A DNA stretch of 64,000 bases from Picocystis sp. L7. Taxonomy: Eukaryota > Chlorophyta > Picocystophyceae > Picocystales > Picocystaceae. A program made the translations under genes and the position numbers. Under the pieces are notes generated by a model. It worked only from the letters and a program-made list of their open reading frames with translations, was not told where the DNA came from and ran no database searches. Location: positions 558,001 to 622,000 of the forward strand of contig QXJR01000014.1 of the NCBI GenBank assembly GCA_020975725.1. Reading direction: 5' to 3'. Below are positions 43,229-53,949 of the stretch, one piece after another (the first letter of the stretch is position 1; every line of letters starts with the position of its first letter).

Positions 43229-44347
43229 AGCCACGCGCGAATGGGGATGCGACGACATGGACGAAGCAAAAGGGGGTGTGTCTGCATCACACCCCGTCCC
43301 TTGGCGGGATCCCCACCCCACAGGAGCAGGGAGGGAAGGAAACGGACCCCCCGTACAGATACACCCCACACTCCTGGTAGTTCACTGGGGGGTGGGTGGA
43401 TGGGGGGGTCGAAATGCCCTTCGGAGGGGGGGTGCACCCGGACCCGAGCCGAACCGTAAGGAGGGAGGGGCAAGGAAGGGGATGAGAGGGAGAGACAGAG
43501 GGAGAGGAAGGGGATGAGACAGAGGGCGAGGGGATGAGAGGGAGAGGGAGAGGGAGACAGAGGGAGAGGGGATGAGAGGGAGGGAGAGGAAGGGGATGAG
43601 AGGAAGAGACAGAGGGAGAGGGGATGAGAGGGAGGGAGAGGGGATGAGACAGAGGCAGAGGGGATGAGAGGAGAGGGAGAGACAGAGACAGAGGGAGAGG
43701 GAGAGGGAGAGGGAGAGCACGGGAATGGAGAGGGGGGGAGAGAGGGGATGAAAAGATCTCAGAACCGAAAGAAGATGGCTGCGACGATGGCAGGTGCACG
43801 CGCGTGCTTCGGTCTCGCGAAGGCCAACGCGCACGCCAGGAGGAGGAACGAGGGGACGAGGACGATGGCCGTGGCACCAGAGGCCGTCAAAATCGAAAAG
43901 TAAGCGAAATCGAGCGGGAAAAGGAGGGGTCCGGAACGAGCACGACACAACGCCAACCACCACACGCGAAACAGAGAGAGGAGACAAAAGAAGCACGCGT
44001 CGCCTAGAGGATGCGAAACGGATGGATCGAAGAAGGAAGGGAGACAAACACGCGCAAGAACGCGTCTTGGACGGGTGCGGGGAGCATGGACACGTGCGAA
44101 GCACCCGACAGACGTCGCGTGCGTGCCTGGACGGAACCACTCGCAGCTTTCTTGCTTCCTCGATCTCGGTGGCACGTCTCGTGCTTGGAGGAGCGAAACT
44201 CGTGCCTCTACCGCCTTTCCGAAGCGATTCGTCGAAACGCGTACGAGAAAGACGATGCACGCACACGGATGGCTGACGCGCCCTGTTCGACGGAAACGTG
44301 ACGCACTCTCAAGCGTGTCCGAGGCGACGGACTGGTCCACCTTCGAA
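43229..44347. other. Divergent region with purine-rich repeat
   Basis: 1.1 kb between the Nup93 and CBM-protein starts. It contains the GAGAGG-type repeat at 43461-43750. The rest is GC-rich with shadow frames only. Confidence 0.5.
43461..43750 (+). repeat. Polypurine GAGAGG/GGGATG repeat
   Basis: About 290 bp of nearly pure A/G on the plus strand, built from GAGAGG, GGGAGA, GACAGAG and GGGGATGAGA words. Several regularly spaced GGG runs near 43690-43720 could form a G-quadruplex; the mirror-like purine strand could also form triplex DNA. Confidence 0.88.
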
Positions 44348-45008
44348 ATGGGCAAATCGCCGGTGTACTGGGATGCGAAGCCCACGGCGGTGCGTGCGAA
44401 GTTCGGAACCCGCGACTCTGGACACGAAACGTTCGAGGGAAGAAAGAAAAACGAGCTGACCCACAACCGCGACCAAACAAACTTGAACGAAACAGGGAGA
44501 GGTCTTGACCATCCACTTCAATCCCAAGGTGAAGAACGTGCTCGAAGGAGAATCCATCGCTTTCAACGGCGGCTTCAATGGACCCTTCATGTGTGGTGGT
44601 GCGCCCAGACCCATGACCAAGAAAGATCGAGGACCAGCTTGCGATCCTCTATACTCCATCAGGATCAATGTGCCCAAGCACGCGGTGTGGCTGGAGTTCT
44701 CCTTCACGGACGGGGAACAATGGGACGACGGATACAAGCTCCAGTTCCTCGTGCCCGAAAACCACCGAGGGCAGAGCTTGGAGTTCTTCAACCGAGAGCT
44801 TGCAAAGGAAATGTCGGGAGAGGACGCGTGCCACCAAGCCATCTTTCCGGATGCCGTTTCGGAGCCCGATTCCCTCTTCCTCGGCGGGAGTATGTCCATC
44901 GGGATGAGCTGCGACCTGGACGTGGTGCCCGGATGCAGGGATCCGGATTCGCCCAACTACGATCCTTTTGCTACCATTGACGACGATAGCTGCGAGGAAG
45001 ATTTCTAG
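44348..45008 (+). CDS. CBM25/53-like carbohydrate-binding protein with calcium-loop-like C-terminal motif, one intron
   Basis: Predicted 182 residues. Residues about 15-105 resemble starch-binding modules CBM25/53 as in starch synthase III: IHFNP...VLEGESIAFNGGFN, then IRINVPKHAVWLEFSFTDGEQWDDGYKLQFLVP. Near the C-terminus, GCRDPDSPNYDP followed by ATIDDDSC matches the short GC-DP-A-NYDP-AT-DDGSC motif repeated in many marine bacterial and algal extracellular proteins. The long frame lacks an ATG. A 14-codon first exon (44348-44389, MGKSPVYWDAKPTA) with donor GCG|GTGCGT and acceptor GAG|GTC at 44501 keeps phase 0 (112-nt intron). No catalytic domain is seen. Binding to floridean-type starch is a guess from the fold. 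Confidence 0.65.
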
Positions 45009-45106
45009 ACGATGTCTCCGACGGCACTCCTTGCATGATCTGCTTTGAACCTATGTAAATTTCCTCCTCGAAGTTGATCGTTCGGGCGTTGATCTGTCCT
45101 CCCGTC

Positions 45107-45361
45107 TCAATCCTGGAGCCCGCCTTTCAAGCTCAGGCTCCATTCGTTGGAGGAACGATCCAATTCGGTGTACATCTTCAGTTGCCCAAGCCCTTCTTGT
45201 GCGATTTTGATCTTTTTCTGCAGTTCTTCGGGATCCTGGATGTACTTGTTCGACCGGAACTCTTCCTTGATATCCACGATCAGCTGGTCCCTCTTGACGC
45301 TTGGGTACCTCTGTGCCGCTTTGAGCACGTTCCTGTACAGTCGCAGCACGGAATTTCCCAT
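45107..45361 (-). CDS. LYR-motif (Complex1_LYR) mitochondrial assembly protein
   Basis: 84 residues. The family's LYR tripeptide is at residues 8-10, followed by a Complex1_LYR three-helix pattern (NVLKAAQRYPSVKRDQL, IKEEFRSNKY, AQEGLGQLKMYTEL). LYR proteins bind acyl carrier protein and help assemble respiratory complexes or Fe-S proteins in the mitochondrial matrix; the specific client is not clear here. The first ATG is at 45361. The frame extends 10 codons upstream to within 14 nt of the COA4 stop but has no other ATG. The gene follows COA4 on the same strand with only 43 bp between stop and start. Confidence 0.78.
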   Translation of the reverse strand: MGNSVLRLYRNVLKAAQRYPSVKRDQLIVDIKEEFRSNKYIQDPEELQKKIKIAQEGLGQLKMYTELDRSSNEWSLSLKGGLQD

Positions 45362-45404
45362 GATCGCTCGCAGTTCGTCTCCTTCGTCCACGTGTTCGGT
45401 CCGT

Positions 45405-45680
45405 TCAGGATTCGTGCTCGCGTTCCGTCTTCTCGTGATGTTTTTTATCGATCCTTCGACCTCGATCGTTTTCCTTGGCGTTTCGATAGCAGTCTTTCAA
45501 CGCCTCGACTTGCGCTTGGCAAGCTCTCCAGTCGCGATCGTGCTCTCCGAGGCAGGTCTCGAGCTGTGCATACACTCGTCCACAGCCTTGTTGGTTGACG
45601 AGTGGATCGATGTCTTCTTCTTCTTCTTCTTCGCCAGAGGTGATGCGTCGATGCAGTCCCTTGTTTTCCTTCGGTTCCAT
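45405..45680 (-). CDS. COA4: COA4-like twin CX9C cytochrome c oxidase assembly factor
   Basis: 91 residues. Twin CX9C motif with Cys33/Cys43 and Cys54/Cys64, spaced exactly nine apart. It is preceded by an acidic run and DPLVNQQGC, matching the human COA4 layout (DPLDQLISRSGC, then CMAQHQDWRQCQPQVQAFKDC). Such proteins are imported through the MIA40 oxidative pathway into the mitochondrial intermembrane space and help build complex IV. The ATG at 45680 places the acidic stretch at the N-terminus. No intron. The pairing with the downstream LYR gene is discussed in the findings. Confidence 0.82.
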   Translation of the reverse strand: MEPKENKGLHRRITSGEEEEEEDIDPLVNQQGCGRVYAQLETCLGEHDRDWRACQAQVEALKDCYRNAKENDRGRRIDKKHHEKTEREHES

Positions 45681-46207
45681 CCAACGTTCCCTTCCGTCTG
45701 TCCCGATTGAAACGCGCCAAGACGTGCGGACGCGCGTGTGCGACGCGTCCTGCGCCGTGCCTCCCACCGCACCTCCCAGGGAGTTTCTTCTCTACGGTCC
45801 TTCGAATCTGGGCGTGGGAGGGAGGATCGAGGGGGAGAGGACGAGACAGGGAGAGGGTCCGTCCCACAGAGAGGGAGAGGGAGAGAGAAGCTGAGGCGGA
45901 AAGAGGGAACAGAGAGGGAGAGGGAGGGGGAGAGGGAGGGGGAGAGAAGGTGAGGGAGAGGGAACAGAGAGGGAGAGGGAGAGGGAGGGATCGACCAACC
46001 GTCGAAAAGGGGGAGGGGTCACGTGTCGGTCGGCCTGGTGCCCAGGATCCGCTTCTGCAGGATCGCCCATTGGTCGATGGGTGTCCTTTTTCCCGTCCGA
46101 CCAATCACGAGCCCGGAACAACTCCACGAAAGGGAGAGGGGGGGGGGGGAAAGAAACCCGGGCCCAACCGAAAAGGAGAAAGCGTCTTGCAGCAAAGCAC
46201 GCGCAGC
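45681..46207. other. Divergent promoter region between COA4 and amine oxidase
   Basis: 530 bp, GC-rich, with a purine-rich tract at 45868-45990. No gene. Confidence 0.55.
45868..45990 (+). repeat. Polypurine GGGAGA repeat upstream of amine oxidase
   Basis: GAGAGGGAGAGG-type purine tract about 120 bp long, similar in words to the 43.5 kb repeat, with repeated GGAACAGAGAGGGAGAG blocks. It ends about 215 bp before the amine oxidase ATG. Confidence 0.85.
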
Positions 46208-48212
46208 ATGGTGCCGCATCCACTCGATCCGCTGTCGAAAGACGAAGTGCACGCCGCCTACCGTGCAGCTGCAGGCACCGTGGACCAGCAGCACTGGACA
46301 GACGGCGTGAGATGCAACGTGGTGACGCTGATCGAACCGCCCAAGCGACAGTGGAAGGAGTTCGAAGAAGGAGGTGCGTTCCCAGCACGCATGGCCGAAG
46401 TGATCCTCCAGGTGCCCTCCACCACCGACGTGTTCCGATTCCTCGTCAAGCTGTTCACCAGCGGGGACGACGCCGAGGTCGTAGACGTGGAAAAGCTCGA
46501 ACACGTGCAACCCCTCGCCACGCCAGACGACTGCGCGTTGGCAGAAGAGATCGTCAAAAACGACGATTACGTGCAGGAAATGATCAAGAATCGGTATGGG
46601 ATCGAAGACATGGACCTGGTCGCGTGCGATCCTTGGAGCGTGCATCACTGCGGAGACAAGCGACTCACCGAGTGGAGGAAGGACGGACAGCCGGCGAGGC
46701 TCATCCAGACGTTCCTCTACTTGCGAAGCGATGCAGATGACAATCACTACGCCCATCCCGTGGACATGGTGCCCGTTGTCGACCTGAACATGAGGTGCGT
46801 CACGAACGTGTTCATGCACGAAGAACCTCCCCAGATCCCCTCCGAATCCGTCAACTACCATAGGAACAAGCTCGCCTCCAACTCCTACCTACAGACGATG
46901 TGGAGGGAAAGCATCAAAAAGCTGCAGATCACGCAGCCGGATGGCCCCAGCTTCACACTCCGTGGGAACCAAGTCACATGGGAGGGTTGGACCATGCGCG
47001 TGGGCTTCAACTACCGCGAAGGCCTGGTGATCTACGAGGCCAACTTCATGGGAAGAGAAGTGCTGGATCGTGCATCGCTGGTCGAGATGGCGGTGCCGTA
47101 CGGAGACACCAACGAACCATTCCAAAGAAAATGCGCTTTTGACGTTGGAGACTACGGCCTGGGCTACTGCGCGAACAGTCTCGCCCTCGGATGCGATTGC
47201 CTTGGCCACGTGCATTACTTTGATGCAGTGATGGCAAACAGCAAAGGTGAGCCGTTCACGCTGAAGAACGCTGTGTGCATGCATGAAGAGGATGATGGCC
47301 TAATGTGGAAGCACATGGAATATCGCAACAACCACTCGGAAGCACGACGCTCGCGACGACTCGTGTTGTCTTTCATTGCAACGGTGGTCAACTACGAGTA
47401 CTTGTTCTACTGGTACTTTGGTCAAGATGGGAGCATTGATTTCGAGATCAAGCTGAGTGGAGAGTTAAGCACGAACCTGCTTTCGGAAAGAGAGAGAGTA
47501 TCGGGCAAACCAGAGTGCGGCACCATGGTTGCTCCAGGAGTGAACTCGCAATACCATCAACACTGCTTTTGTGCACGCATTGATGTGAGCATTGATGGAA
47601 ACGAAAACTCTGTCGAGGAGGTGGATGTTCTCCCCCTGCCGGAAGATTCGAAAAACCCATATGGCAATGGGTTTTATGCGAAAAAAAACGACCTTCAAGA
47701 CAGAGCAAGAAGCCCAGCGCGTGGCAGATGCGTCCAAAGCACGGACGTGGCAGATCATCAATCCAAACAAGATCAACAGGATTGCCGACCTTCCTGTGGC
47801 CTACAAGCTTATGCCTTTCACCAAAGGTATGGCAGGGCCAACACTGCTGACTGGGCCTGATAGTGCGGTGACGAAGAAGGGGCAATTTGCAACCAAGCAT
47901 CTCTGGGTGACGCCTTATCACGAGGAGGAAAGGTGGCCAGCAGGGGAATTTCCCATGCAGTCGACTGGTGGGGAGGGACTGCCAAAATGGACGGCTGCAA
48001 ATCGGAGCATCGAAAACACGGATATTGTGCTTTGGCACAGCTTTGCCGTGACCCACGTTCCCCGAGTCGAGGACTTCCCAGTCATGCCCTGCGAATTCAC
48101 TGGCTTCACGCTGAAACCGTTCAATTTTTTGGAGGGAAATCCTACGATTGACATTCCACCCACAGTGGAGTCGACTTCTGTGCAGGCATGCTCGAATGGT
48201 TGTGGTCACTAG
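46208..48212 (+). CDS. Copper amine oxidase, no signal peptide, with apparent +1 frameshift
   Basis: Topaquinone-dependent copper amine oxidase (primary amine + O2 + H2O to aldehyde + NH3 + H2O2). Key residues: catalytic base Asp312 in CAFDVGDYGLG, cofactor Tyr396 in VNYEY, copper ligands His450 and His452 in QYHQHCF, and a third His in WHSFAVTHVPRVEDFPVMP near the end. Reading is continuous to a run of eight A (47681-47688). Downstream homology continues in the +1 frame to 48212 (KTTFKTEQEAQRVADASKARTWQI...). One A too many by sequencing error is the simplest explanation; a real mutation or a programmed shift is possible. About 667 residues in all, a normal length. No signal peptide or membrane segment; the C-terminus shows no clear PTS1. 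Confidence 0.85.
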
Positions 48213-49956
48213 CTTGCGAGCTTTGAATATTCGTTGCATAGAATGCTGTTTCCTGTCCACCTTTTGCAAGCCAAAGCTGACGGAGAGGGGGTGCTCCAAT
48301 TTTAAAGATGAACAGTATTTTTCCTCTTAGAATCTGCATTGTTGCCCGTGGTGCATTCTGCACTGCACACTGAAGTCCAGCGAGGGGTCTCTTTGTGCGA
48401 ACACATGGTTGCCTTACCCTTCTGGAACTAAGGCAAATGGACTTGTAGCAAGAACATGCGTTCGCTTCTCCTTATATCTATGTTTTCATTAGGATTGCAG
48501 TCATGTCCAAATGCATCCTCAAAGTATGCCTGCCAGTGACAACCGGTGGTACAATGGATAGCTATCACGGCCATTGTGGAACTAATGATGACGAAGGAAT
48601 CGCAATATTGGCGGAATCTTTGCAGAGGGAGTTGTCCTTTTCTGCGAGCAATCCACGGGCTCACGTGATTCGCCCCAATTCTTGCGGACCCAACAACCCA
48701 TCCTCGCCCACGCATGTTCAATACTTTTCGACCTTGTGCCACGACCTTTAAGACTAGTATTGTAACTGATTTCGACATCGTCAACCACCCTCTTGCACGG
48801 TCAATCGTGGTTTGGTGGCATCAAGTCCTCACCGAACGCCATAGCTCTTTCCACATCTACGCGCATGGTCCACTTTGAAACGGGAAAATGCATTCGATCA
48901 TTCCACTCAATTCAAAGATGCAATCGCCGAGGAATGTATCTTACATGCCAAGTGCGTGTGTTTGAACGTTTGGTGGCAACAAAATGGTCCAAGGAGTGCA
49001 ACGAATATGTATTACCATCCACGAACCAATGTAGAATATACCTCCTTCTTTGACAATTGATACTTTACTCAATGCTCTTCCCTTGCCACGAATTAAAATT
49101 AATTGGAAATTCATGGAGTCGTGCTTACGAAGGGTCATGCTTTCCAATTCGCCCCATATTGTGGCCTTCATATTAAACGAATTATGTTGATGGACAAGGA
49201 AAAATCTTGGGCGACGAGAGATCGAAAACATCACCTGTTATGATTGTGTTTGCTAATGTACGTTCGAGCTCACCATTGGCAAAAAAAATTGAGCCTCCGA
49301 CTCGTCGTTTGCGGTGTTGGAGATTTGCGAACCTACTACGATACCCAAACATCGTAGGAGACGCCCCAATTCTATTGTTCCGACAAGTGAATGAGAGTCG
49401 CTACAAAGTGAGCTCCACCCACACCCTTGCCTAGTGTTTTTCAAAGCTAACCCTTTCAATCTTGCATGCATTCCTTCGTTAAAAAGATCTGGTCGTCCAC
49501 ATAGACGTTCTCTTTCGTAAGCCCTCCAATCCGGTGTGGACTTCATCGCACCGATGGTTTGGAGCAAGGAGGGGAAGGTGGGCCACGAACGGGCTAGGGT
49601 TGGCGGGAACGGGAACCCCCATCAGAACTCGCCCTTGGAGGGGATCGGACCTCCCCTTGGTATCTACGAATAGGGAAGGGAGTCCGAATCCCCGAACTCG
49701 TGGGGTACGCTTCGATCCGTCCGAGAAGCACGCGCGCACGTGCCGACGACGGAAGGTGACCGTTGGGGAGTGGTCTTTCCGATCCGTTGGGCTGCGGGAT
49801 TTGGGGCGGGAAGATCGGTGCTCGTTCGTGCCTCGATCCGAGCACGGCGTGCTGCGCTCGTGCTGCGCCGCCAGGAGGTAGACGTCATTTCCAAACGAGG
49901 CGCCTGGACCTCGAACAGGCCGAGGGAGCGTGCAAGGGAAGCATTGGACAGCCGAG
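48213..49956. other. Gene-free 1.7 kb between amine oxidase and E2F genes
   Basis: 48213-49440 is AT-rich with short frames only. From 49500 it becomes GC-rich toward the E2F start. No RNA gene is recognised. Confidence 0.45.
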
Positions 49957-50835
49957 ATGAGCAGCAAGGGACGTCGAGGAGAGGAAAAAGTGGTCTCGCC
50001 CGTCTCAGCCACGCCGAGCACGGGAGGATGTCGATACGACAGTTCGTTGGGACTCCTCACGAAGAAGTTCTTGTCGTTGGTGGAGAATGCCGATGCTGGG
50101 ATCCTTGATCTCAACCAGGCCGCAGACACCCTCCACGTGCAAAAAAGGAGGATTTATGACATCACCAATGTCCTCGAAGGCATTGGGCTCATCGAGAAGA
50201 AATCCAAGAACAACATCCAATGGAAGGGGGTGTGCTCTGGAATGTCGGGAAATGCACACACAGAGGTGGGAGAGCTGCAACGGGAAATTGAGGGTCTCAG
50301 AGACAACGAACGAGCGCTGGACGAGCACATTCGGGATATGAGGAGTTCCCTCCAAGCCCTGATAGAAGACAAAGACAACAAGGAACTTCTGTACGTGACC
50401 GAAGAAGACATCAAGAGTCTTGGCTGCTTTGCGAACGAAAGGCTCATTGCTGTCAAGGCTCCTCTGGGCACAACCTTGGAGGTGCCCGACCCCGAAGAAG
50501 GCGTGGATTTCCCGAATAAGCGCTATCAGATCATTTTGAAAAGCGATTCGGGTGCTATCGATGTTTACTTGGTGAACGAAAAGGACCAAGATGGCGCAGG
50601 CTCTCCTAGCGGAACTGCCATGCAACTGCAGCAGGGGGAAGATGATTATGCACAGCAAGAACACACTGTCAACTCATTGTTGAACAGTCCAGGATCCTTC
50701 ATGAAAATAGCTCCGATGGAATCAAACTACTGGCTAGGGGAACAGACCATACCACCGGTCGGCTTGGCTGACATATTTCCTGGCGGGGAGGAGGATCCAG
50801 CAGCGCTTTTCTTAGATAATGGAGATTTTATGTAG
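49957..50835 (+). CDS. E2F transcription factor
   Basis: 292-residue cell-cycle regulator. The winged-helix DNA-binding domain at about residues 27-91 is near-canonical (RYDSSLGLLTKKFLSL, LDLNQAADTLHVQKRRIYDI, TNVLEGIGLIEKKSKNNIQW). It is followed by a leucine-rich dimerisation helix (about 105-145) and a marked-box-like beta region (LIAVKAPLGTTLEVPDPEE...RYQIILKS) for DP binding. The acidic C-terminus (YWLGEQTIPPVGLADIFPG) resembles the Rb-binding end of activator E2Fs. The start ATG at 49957 has GAGATGAG context and is the first one close to the domain. No intron. Confidence 0.92.
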   Translation: MSSKGRRGEEKVVSPVSATPSTGGCRYDSSLGLLTKKFLSLVENADAGILDLNQAADTLHVQKRRIYDITNVLEGIGLIEKKSKNNIQWKGVCSGMSGNAHTEVGELQREIEGLRDNERALDEHIRDMRSSLQALIEDKDNKELLYVTEEDIKSLGCFANERLIAVKAPLGTTLEVPDPEEGVDFPNKRYQIILKSDSGAIDVYLVNEKDQDGAGSPSGTAMQLQQGEDDYAQQEHTVNSLLNSPGSFMKIAPMESNYWLGEQTIPPVGLADIFPGGEEDPAALFLDNGDFM

Positions 50836-53800
50836 CTAGTTTGTGTACACGTCCACGCTACTGCCCAAATTATGCACACTAGGCTTCGTGCTACTGATTT
50901 GAGCTGGCCTATGTGTTGATTGAACATTTGTGATGTGGATATCCAGAGGTGCTGACACAAGCCTGCGAAGCCCGCGAAGACAGATTCGACAGGACATGGG
51001 CGTTATGGGTCATTTGATTTTGGAATGCAGATGCTACGCTCTTACATATAAAAGTGCATTGAGCTGTTCCTCTTGAACTTGTAGTATTGATCTTAAGGTT
51101 TTTTCAGTTCTACACTGCTGGAGTGAGAGATTGTGCATATTTTCGGTCGAGTGTGTACACCCATAGTTCTTGGTCCAGAGGGCTTGTTGTGGAGCTACAT
51201 AATTGCGAAAGGTTTGATATTCTTTTCGGGTTGGAGTGCTGGAAATCTCGCATGTCATCTTTCTCTTGATGTATACCCAGAATTGTAGCGTCGATTGGCT
51301 GTTTGTCATTTGTCTAGAACAGACGTATTGAATATCATCCAGAGGCAGTATGTACCTTTCCTCTGGATTTTTTTTCGTGGACCTTCATGCTTATCTACTG
51401 CTTCCTTCTTCCGGGCACTCATGTGTATGGTGTAATATTGTCAAATGCTTCAATGTTGAATTTAACCATGACAGACAGGCATTTTTTATTGTGCGGCACC
51501 AAAGACAATTCTTGCGATTTTCAGTTCCAATCTTCAGGTGAGAATGTAATTACTATTGAGGTTTCTCAGTTTTAGCTTTTTTCCTGGCAGAGTAGTGGAA
51601 TGGATCTGGCACAGATCAGGCATGCATTGTATAAAGATTGTTCAATCAACCTCTTATCCACTGGGCAAGCATTGCTTCCTTCAGTCCTTTCCTGCAAATT
51701 GGATGGTGATCCCATGGCAACGCAAAGAGTTGTAAGGGTGCATTGCCATGTGCAACCTGCAAGATCAATCGTTACTAAACAATGTACCCACACTGAATAG
51801 ACATGATATTGCAAAATGAAACTGTGAAGCTCAGATTGGATTACTTGAGGGACGAATGCACGGCACAGGTATACTTTATTTCAAGGCAAAAAATGTCTAA
51901 CTTGTCATAGCACTCTCTTTTCTTGTGCGTTGGTGTCTTCTTGATCTACACCAAGTCAAGCACAACTGGAAGCATATCCTCCGCATATGCATGACTTGTT
52001 TTACTATTCTTCAGTGCCGTTGTGAGCTGACCATGTGAAAAAGTAGGAAATCTGCGTGAAATTAGGACTTTTTTGGCAAGTTGGTTAGGCAAGGATATGA
52101 GTTGTGCAAATCGGATTGGGATGCGTTGTTGGGAGCCTAGTTTGTCCTTGAAATGGAGTGCCCGAGCCTGTGCGGGAATAAAATGAAATTTGGTTCCCAC
52201 GAGTTTTGCTCAACAGTTTCATAATCCTATTGGATCCTCGACCACCCATTTCCATACTGTCATACTTGAGTCGTTGAAGATAATTGGCAGGCTCTCTGAC
52301 TTTTCGCACAATGCGAGTGTTCAAGAGTGATGATGTTGTAGTCGCACCCAGCCTCTACAGACCGAATTTACATAAGAAATGCCATGAACTGGGGATACTC
52401 TATTGCTTTGCGGTTTTTGTTTCTGTTAGTCTTATTCACCATCTCAATGGTTAGAGTGTTGGGTTCCCAATTTTGGTTGACTAAGTAACTTTGAAAAGTG
52501 CCTATGGTGCACTTAGTGCCAGTGGGTAATCCCGTGAATTCGTTGGAAGGCTTTTACTTGACATGCCAGGGACGAGATGTACACAAGAGTGCTATAAAAT
52601 CCAGAAGTGACAATATACTCTTTCGGATGCAAATCTTGTATCTTGAGTTGGTATGTAAATGGTTGTCGTTCTGCGTCTCTGAAATGTCGATTTGGTCCGG
52701 AGTGGTGTTGTCTTGTATCTTTCGCGCCTCTGCTATATGCAGAAGCGCTAGTAGCCCAATGCAGATTCTACAACACAGTATTCTTGATGACCTGGAGCCT
52801 TGATTCTGGGTATAGAAATTGTCATGAGGGAAGCTTCACATTCAAGTGCGCTCGAATTCGCACGATAACGAACCCATGTCCTAGTGCAAGTATTTCCATT
52901 TCTTCGCTTCAAAATACCCTCTGCATGGGAGGAACAAAATACATCAGGCCACACACATTGAAATGATTGCTTTCAAAGTGCATTATGATGACAGTACGTT
53001 GCTCTTGGTAGGCAGCATTGTGCAACCAATTGTGACTACAAGGTGACTGTACCGGTTACCATTGTCCTCTTTCTTCGATAGGGTGGGAATTTAAAGCGTT
53101 GCCCTTCAGAAAGCTGCAAGCTCCAGGTTGTGACAATTCAAGATTTTTTGTTGAGCATCTTGGAATGGGCAAAGATTGGACTTCAGGCTTCATCTTTGTA
53201 TTGTCAGCGGGTCACTTGTCGGGCAATGTTCCCACTGCATCTCCACTTTGTACAATTTACCTCTAGTTTAGGTGTGGTCATCTCTACGAGATTTCCTATG
53301 GAGGTTTATAGGCCCTAGCCAAAGCAACTGCGAGAGCTTCTAGATGTAACCACCTAAAGATCAAAGCTGGAGGATTGCATGAAATAAAAGTAAAGCGACT
53401 GTCCCAGCACACATAGTACAAGCAAAAGTGATGGACATATTGAAGTAAAAACATCGCTTTTATCTTAGAAGAAATAAGGAGGAAGAGGCTCTCCATTGAA
53501 TCATGATTCCCTGGAGAATTGGCCTGGAGGAGTTGAACTTGTCAAGGTCTTCAAGAGAGATTTTGAGGAGCTTTGTCTTGCGTTTTTTTGTGCATATCCC
53601 TTTGCCTGCAGGTTCTCGTCTCATCCGTTGGAACACTTCAAATGCTCCTTATATCCAAATCATGTGATGCCCGGTGCCTAGAGTTCTCTGCCTGCGAACT
53701 CGGAAAGAGAATCTAGCTATCTCCCTTGACTTGTTAGAATAAGAGTATCATCAACAACTCTTGAAACCATAATGCATTGCAGTTGCATTTCGACACTTTT

Positions 53801-53949
53801 TTTGTGTTAAACAATTCTAGTGAATGCTTTGTTCACCTGAGTTTGATTCGTACGATACACAGATTCAACAGTCCATATTCTTAGGACATCCGGCGGTTGG
53901 ACAGCAAATGAAATAATAATTGGAATAATTTACAACAGAGTCATTGGAC
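50836..53949. other. AT-rich gene desert, 3.1 kb
   Basis: Clearly AT-richer than the genes on both sides, with no frame longer than about 120 codons and none protein-like. The flanking genes converge here, so both 3' ends lie inside. A short tRNA-like string occurs near 52437-52480 but lacks a T-arm. The nature of the stretch is unknown. Confidence 0.45.

Noticed and set aside
43461-43877. Ser/Pro/Leu repeat protein on the minus strand over the purine tract
   Set aside because: It is a translation of simple GAGAGG repeat DNA, not a conserved protein.
47681-47688. Programmed -1 frameshift (A AAA AAC heptamer) in the amine oxidase
   Set aside because: The downstream homology lies in the +1 frame, not -1, so the classic slippery site cannot explain it.
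52437-52480. tRNA-like string (CTCAATGGTTAGAGTGTTGGG)
   Set aside because: It resembles a D-arm and anticodon arm, but no T-arm or matching acceptor stem follows. Possibly a tRNA fragment or chance.
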